Source: Anniella stebbinsi (lineage: Eukaryota; Chordata; Lepidosauria; Squamata; Anniellidae). From it: a DNA stretch of 64,000 nt. Of this stretch, positions 63,456-64,000 are shown in pieces. The stretch spans positions 26,055,501 to 26,119,500 of the forward strand of contig JARDYH010000006.1 in NCBI GenBank assembly GCA_029215795.1. Reading direction: 5' to 3'. The position numbers and the translations under genes were made by a program. Numbering within the stretch: position 1 is the stretch's first letter; the number at the start of each line of letters is the position of its first letter. The notes under the pieces were generated by a model. That model saw only the letters and a list, made by a program, of their open reading frames with translations. It was not told the origin of the DNA and searched no databases.

Positions 63456-64000
63456 TGAATGGGTGAAGTAGTGTCCATCACCCGCAACACCCACCGTAAT
63501 GTTAGAGTAGAAAAACCTGTAACAATCCTACACAAGTTTCCCCCCAAAATTGAAATTTTAAAATTAAAAAGCCAGCCAGCAGCCAGCCCCGTTAACAGCA
63601 GCAGCTGCGGCACCTTGCAGCGGAGTGAGGATGCTGGGCACTCACTGGCTGCATTCGGACAACACATTAGTCAATGATGGGTTGAGTAGCCAACTCACAG
63701 TTGGTTATTTTGTGGGTACTGTGGGTGGTTGGAGCTGGCGTTGAGTGGACTAATAGTCAATCCAACATTTGACTGACACAGCCCCGTCCCCTCTCCCCAC
63801 CCTCCCTCCTCCCTCAGTCCTCCCAGTTCTATCCCAGCAGCCTCTGCAACTTGCACCAGTTGTAGCAGAGTGGCAGCCACCACTTTGGTCGCTCTTGCCG
63901 CCTGCCTCTATGGGCTTGTGTTTTAACCCACTCACCACACGCCATTAACACACTTACCCCTCCACACAACACTTTAAACAACTGGCTTTGAGCTAAACAA
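63456..64000. other. Non-coding; possible MITE running off the window
   Basis: ATTCGGACAACACATTAGTC at about 63653 and TTAACCCACTCACCACACGC near 63922 resemble the ends and body of short squamate DNA transposons. No right end lies in the window and no gene is visible. Confidence 0.35.

Noticed and set aside
1..64000. Intact host protein-coding gene
   Set aside because: Every frame longer than about 130 codons with a recognisable domain belongs to a mobile element; I saw no exon pattern of a host gene, though single short exons could be missed by eye.

Overview
Vertebrate nuclear DNA, almost certainly from a squamate reptile. The evidence is the repeat content: CR1 LINEs ending in the sauropsid 'ATAGAATCATAGAATAGTAGAGTTGGAAGG' type of 3' tail (quoted only as a family label), a tRNA-derived SINE resembling the lizard/snake Sauria SINE, L2-like LINEs with an AATAAATA tail, an L1 fragment, a Penelope-like GIY-YIG fragment, three tyrosine-recombinase (YR) retrotransposon remnants, Ty3/Gypsy gag, and many hAT- and Harbinger-like non-autonomous transposons. 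I find no intact host protein gene, no structural RNA gene and no prokaryotic feature. The window is a layered graveyard of mobile elements.

Layout. 1-4.5 kb: YR retrotransposon copy 1 (+): gag with a zinc finger, RT/RNase H, tyrosine recombinase, SGNH-hydrolase-like domain, poly(A) signal. 4.7-5.1 kb: Harbinger-like element. 6.5-8.3 kb: 1,815-bp hAT-type non-autonomous element with an exact 8-bp target duplication, filled by five about 190-bp GC-rich palindromes in tandem; it sits in the leader of a Ty3/Gypsy gag pseudogene (8.35-9.5 kb) that also holds a 320-bp hAT MITE. 9.5-9.8 kb SINE; 9.9-11.15 kb LINE C-terminus split by a second 320-bp MITE; 11.15-13.0 kb AT-rich hAT-type foldback with a solo LTR inside. 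14.2-17.25 kb CR1 (-) split by a 1.3-kb Harbinger-like element. 17.7-19.2 kb decayed Myb/SANT-like reading frame. 19.8-21.5 kb second CR1 subfamily (-) split by a 357-bp Harbinger-like element. 25.3-26.1 kb large imperfect palindrome. 26.4-27.4 kb CR1 pieces. 29.35-34.9 kb YR retrotransposon copy 2 (-) split by an L2-like LINE, with a possible promoter at 35.4-35.9 kb. 37.2-37.8 kb L2-like RT; 37.9-40.3 kb long CR1 (-); 40.9-42.6 kb YR copy 3 (+). 44.1-45.6 kb inverted pairs of a CTCCCAGCATGCC motif. 46.7-47.25 kb Harbinger-like element; 47.27-47.72 kb Penelope-like endonuclease (-); 47.73-49.19 kb L1 RT (+). 49.2-53.4 kb hAT transposase pseudogene broken by a three-level nest of insertions. 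53.7-54.35 kb minisatellite. 59-61.8 kb CR1 and L2 pieces with a third 320-bp MITE. 62.7-63.3 kb tandem duplication with GA microsatellites.

Many insertions can be ordered because empty-site sequence from another family copy, or an exact target-site duplication, is present in the same window. The observations of most interest are the SGNH-like domain following the recombinase in all three YR copies, and the GC-rich palindromes bounded by CTTACC/GGTAAG that occur in two hAT-type elements with unrelated termini.
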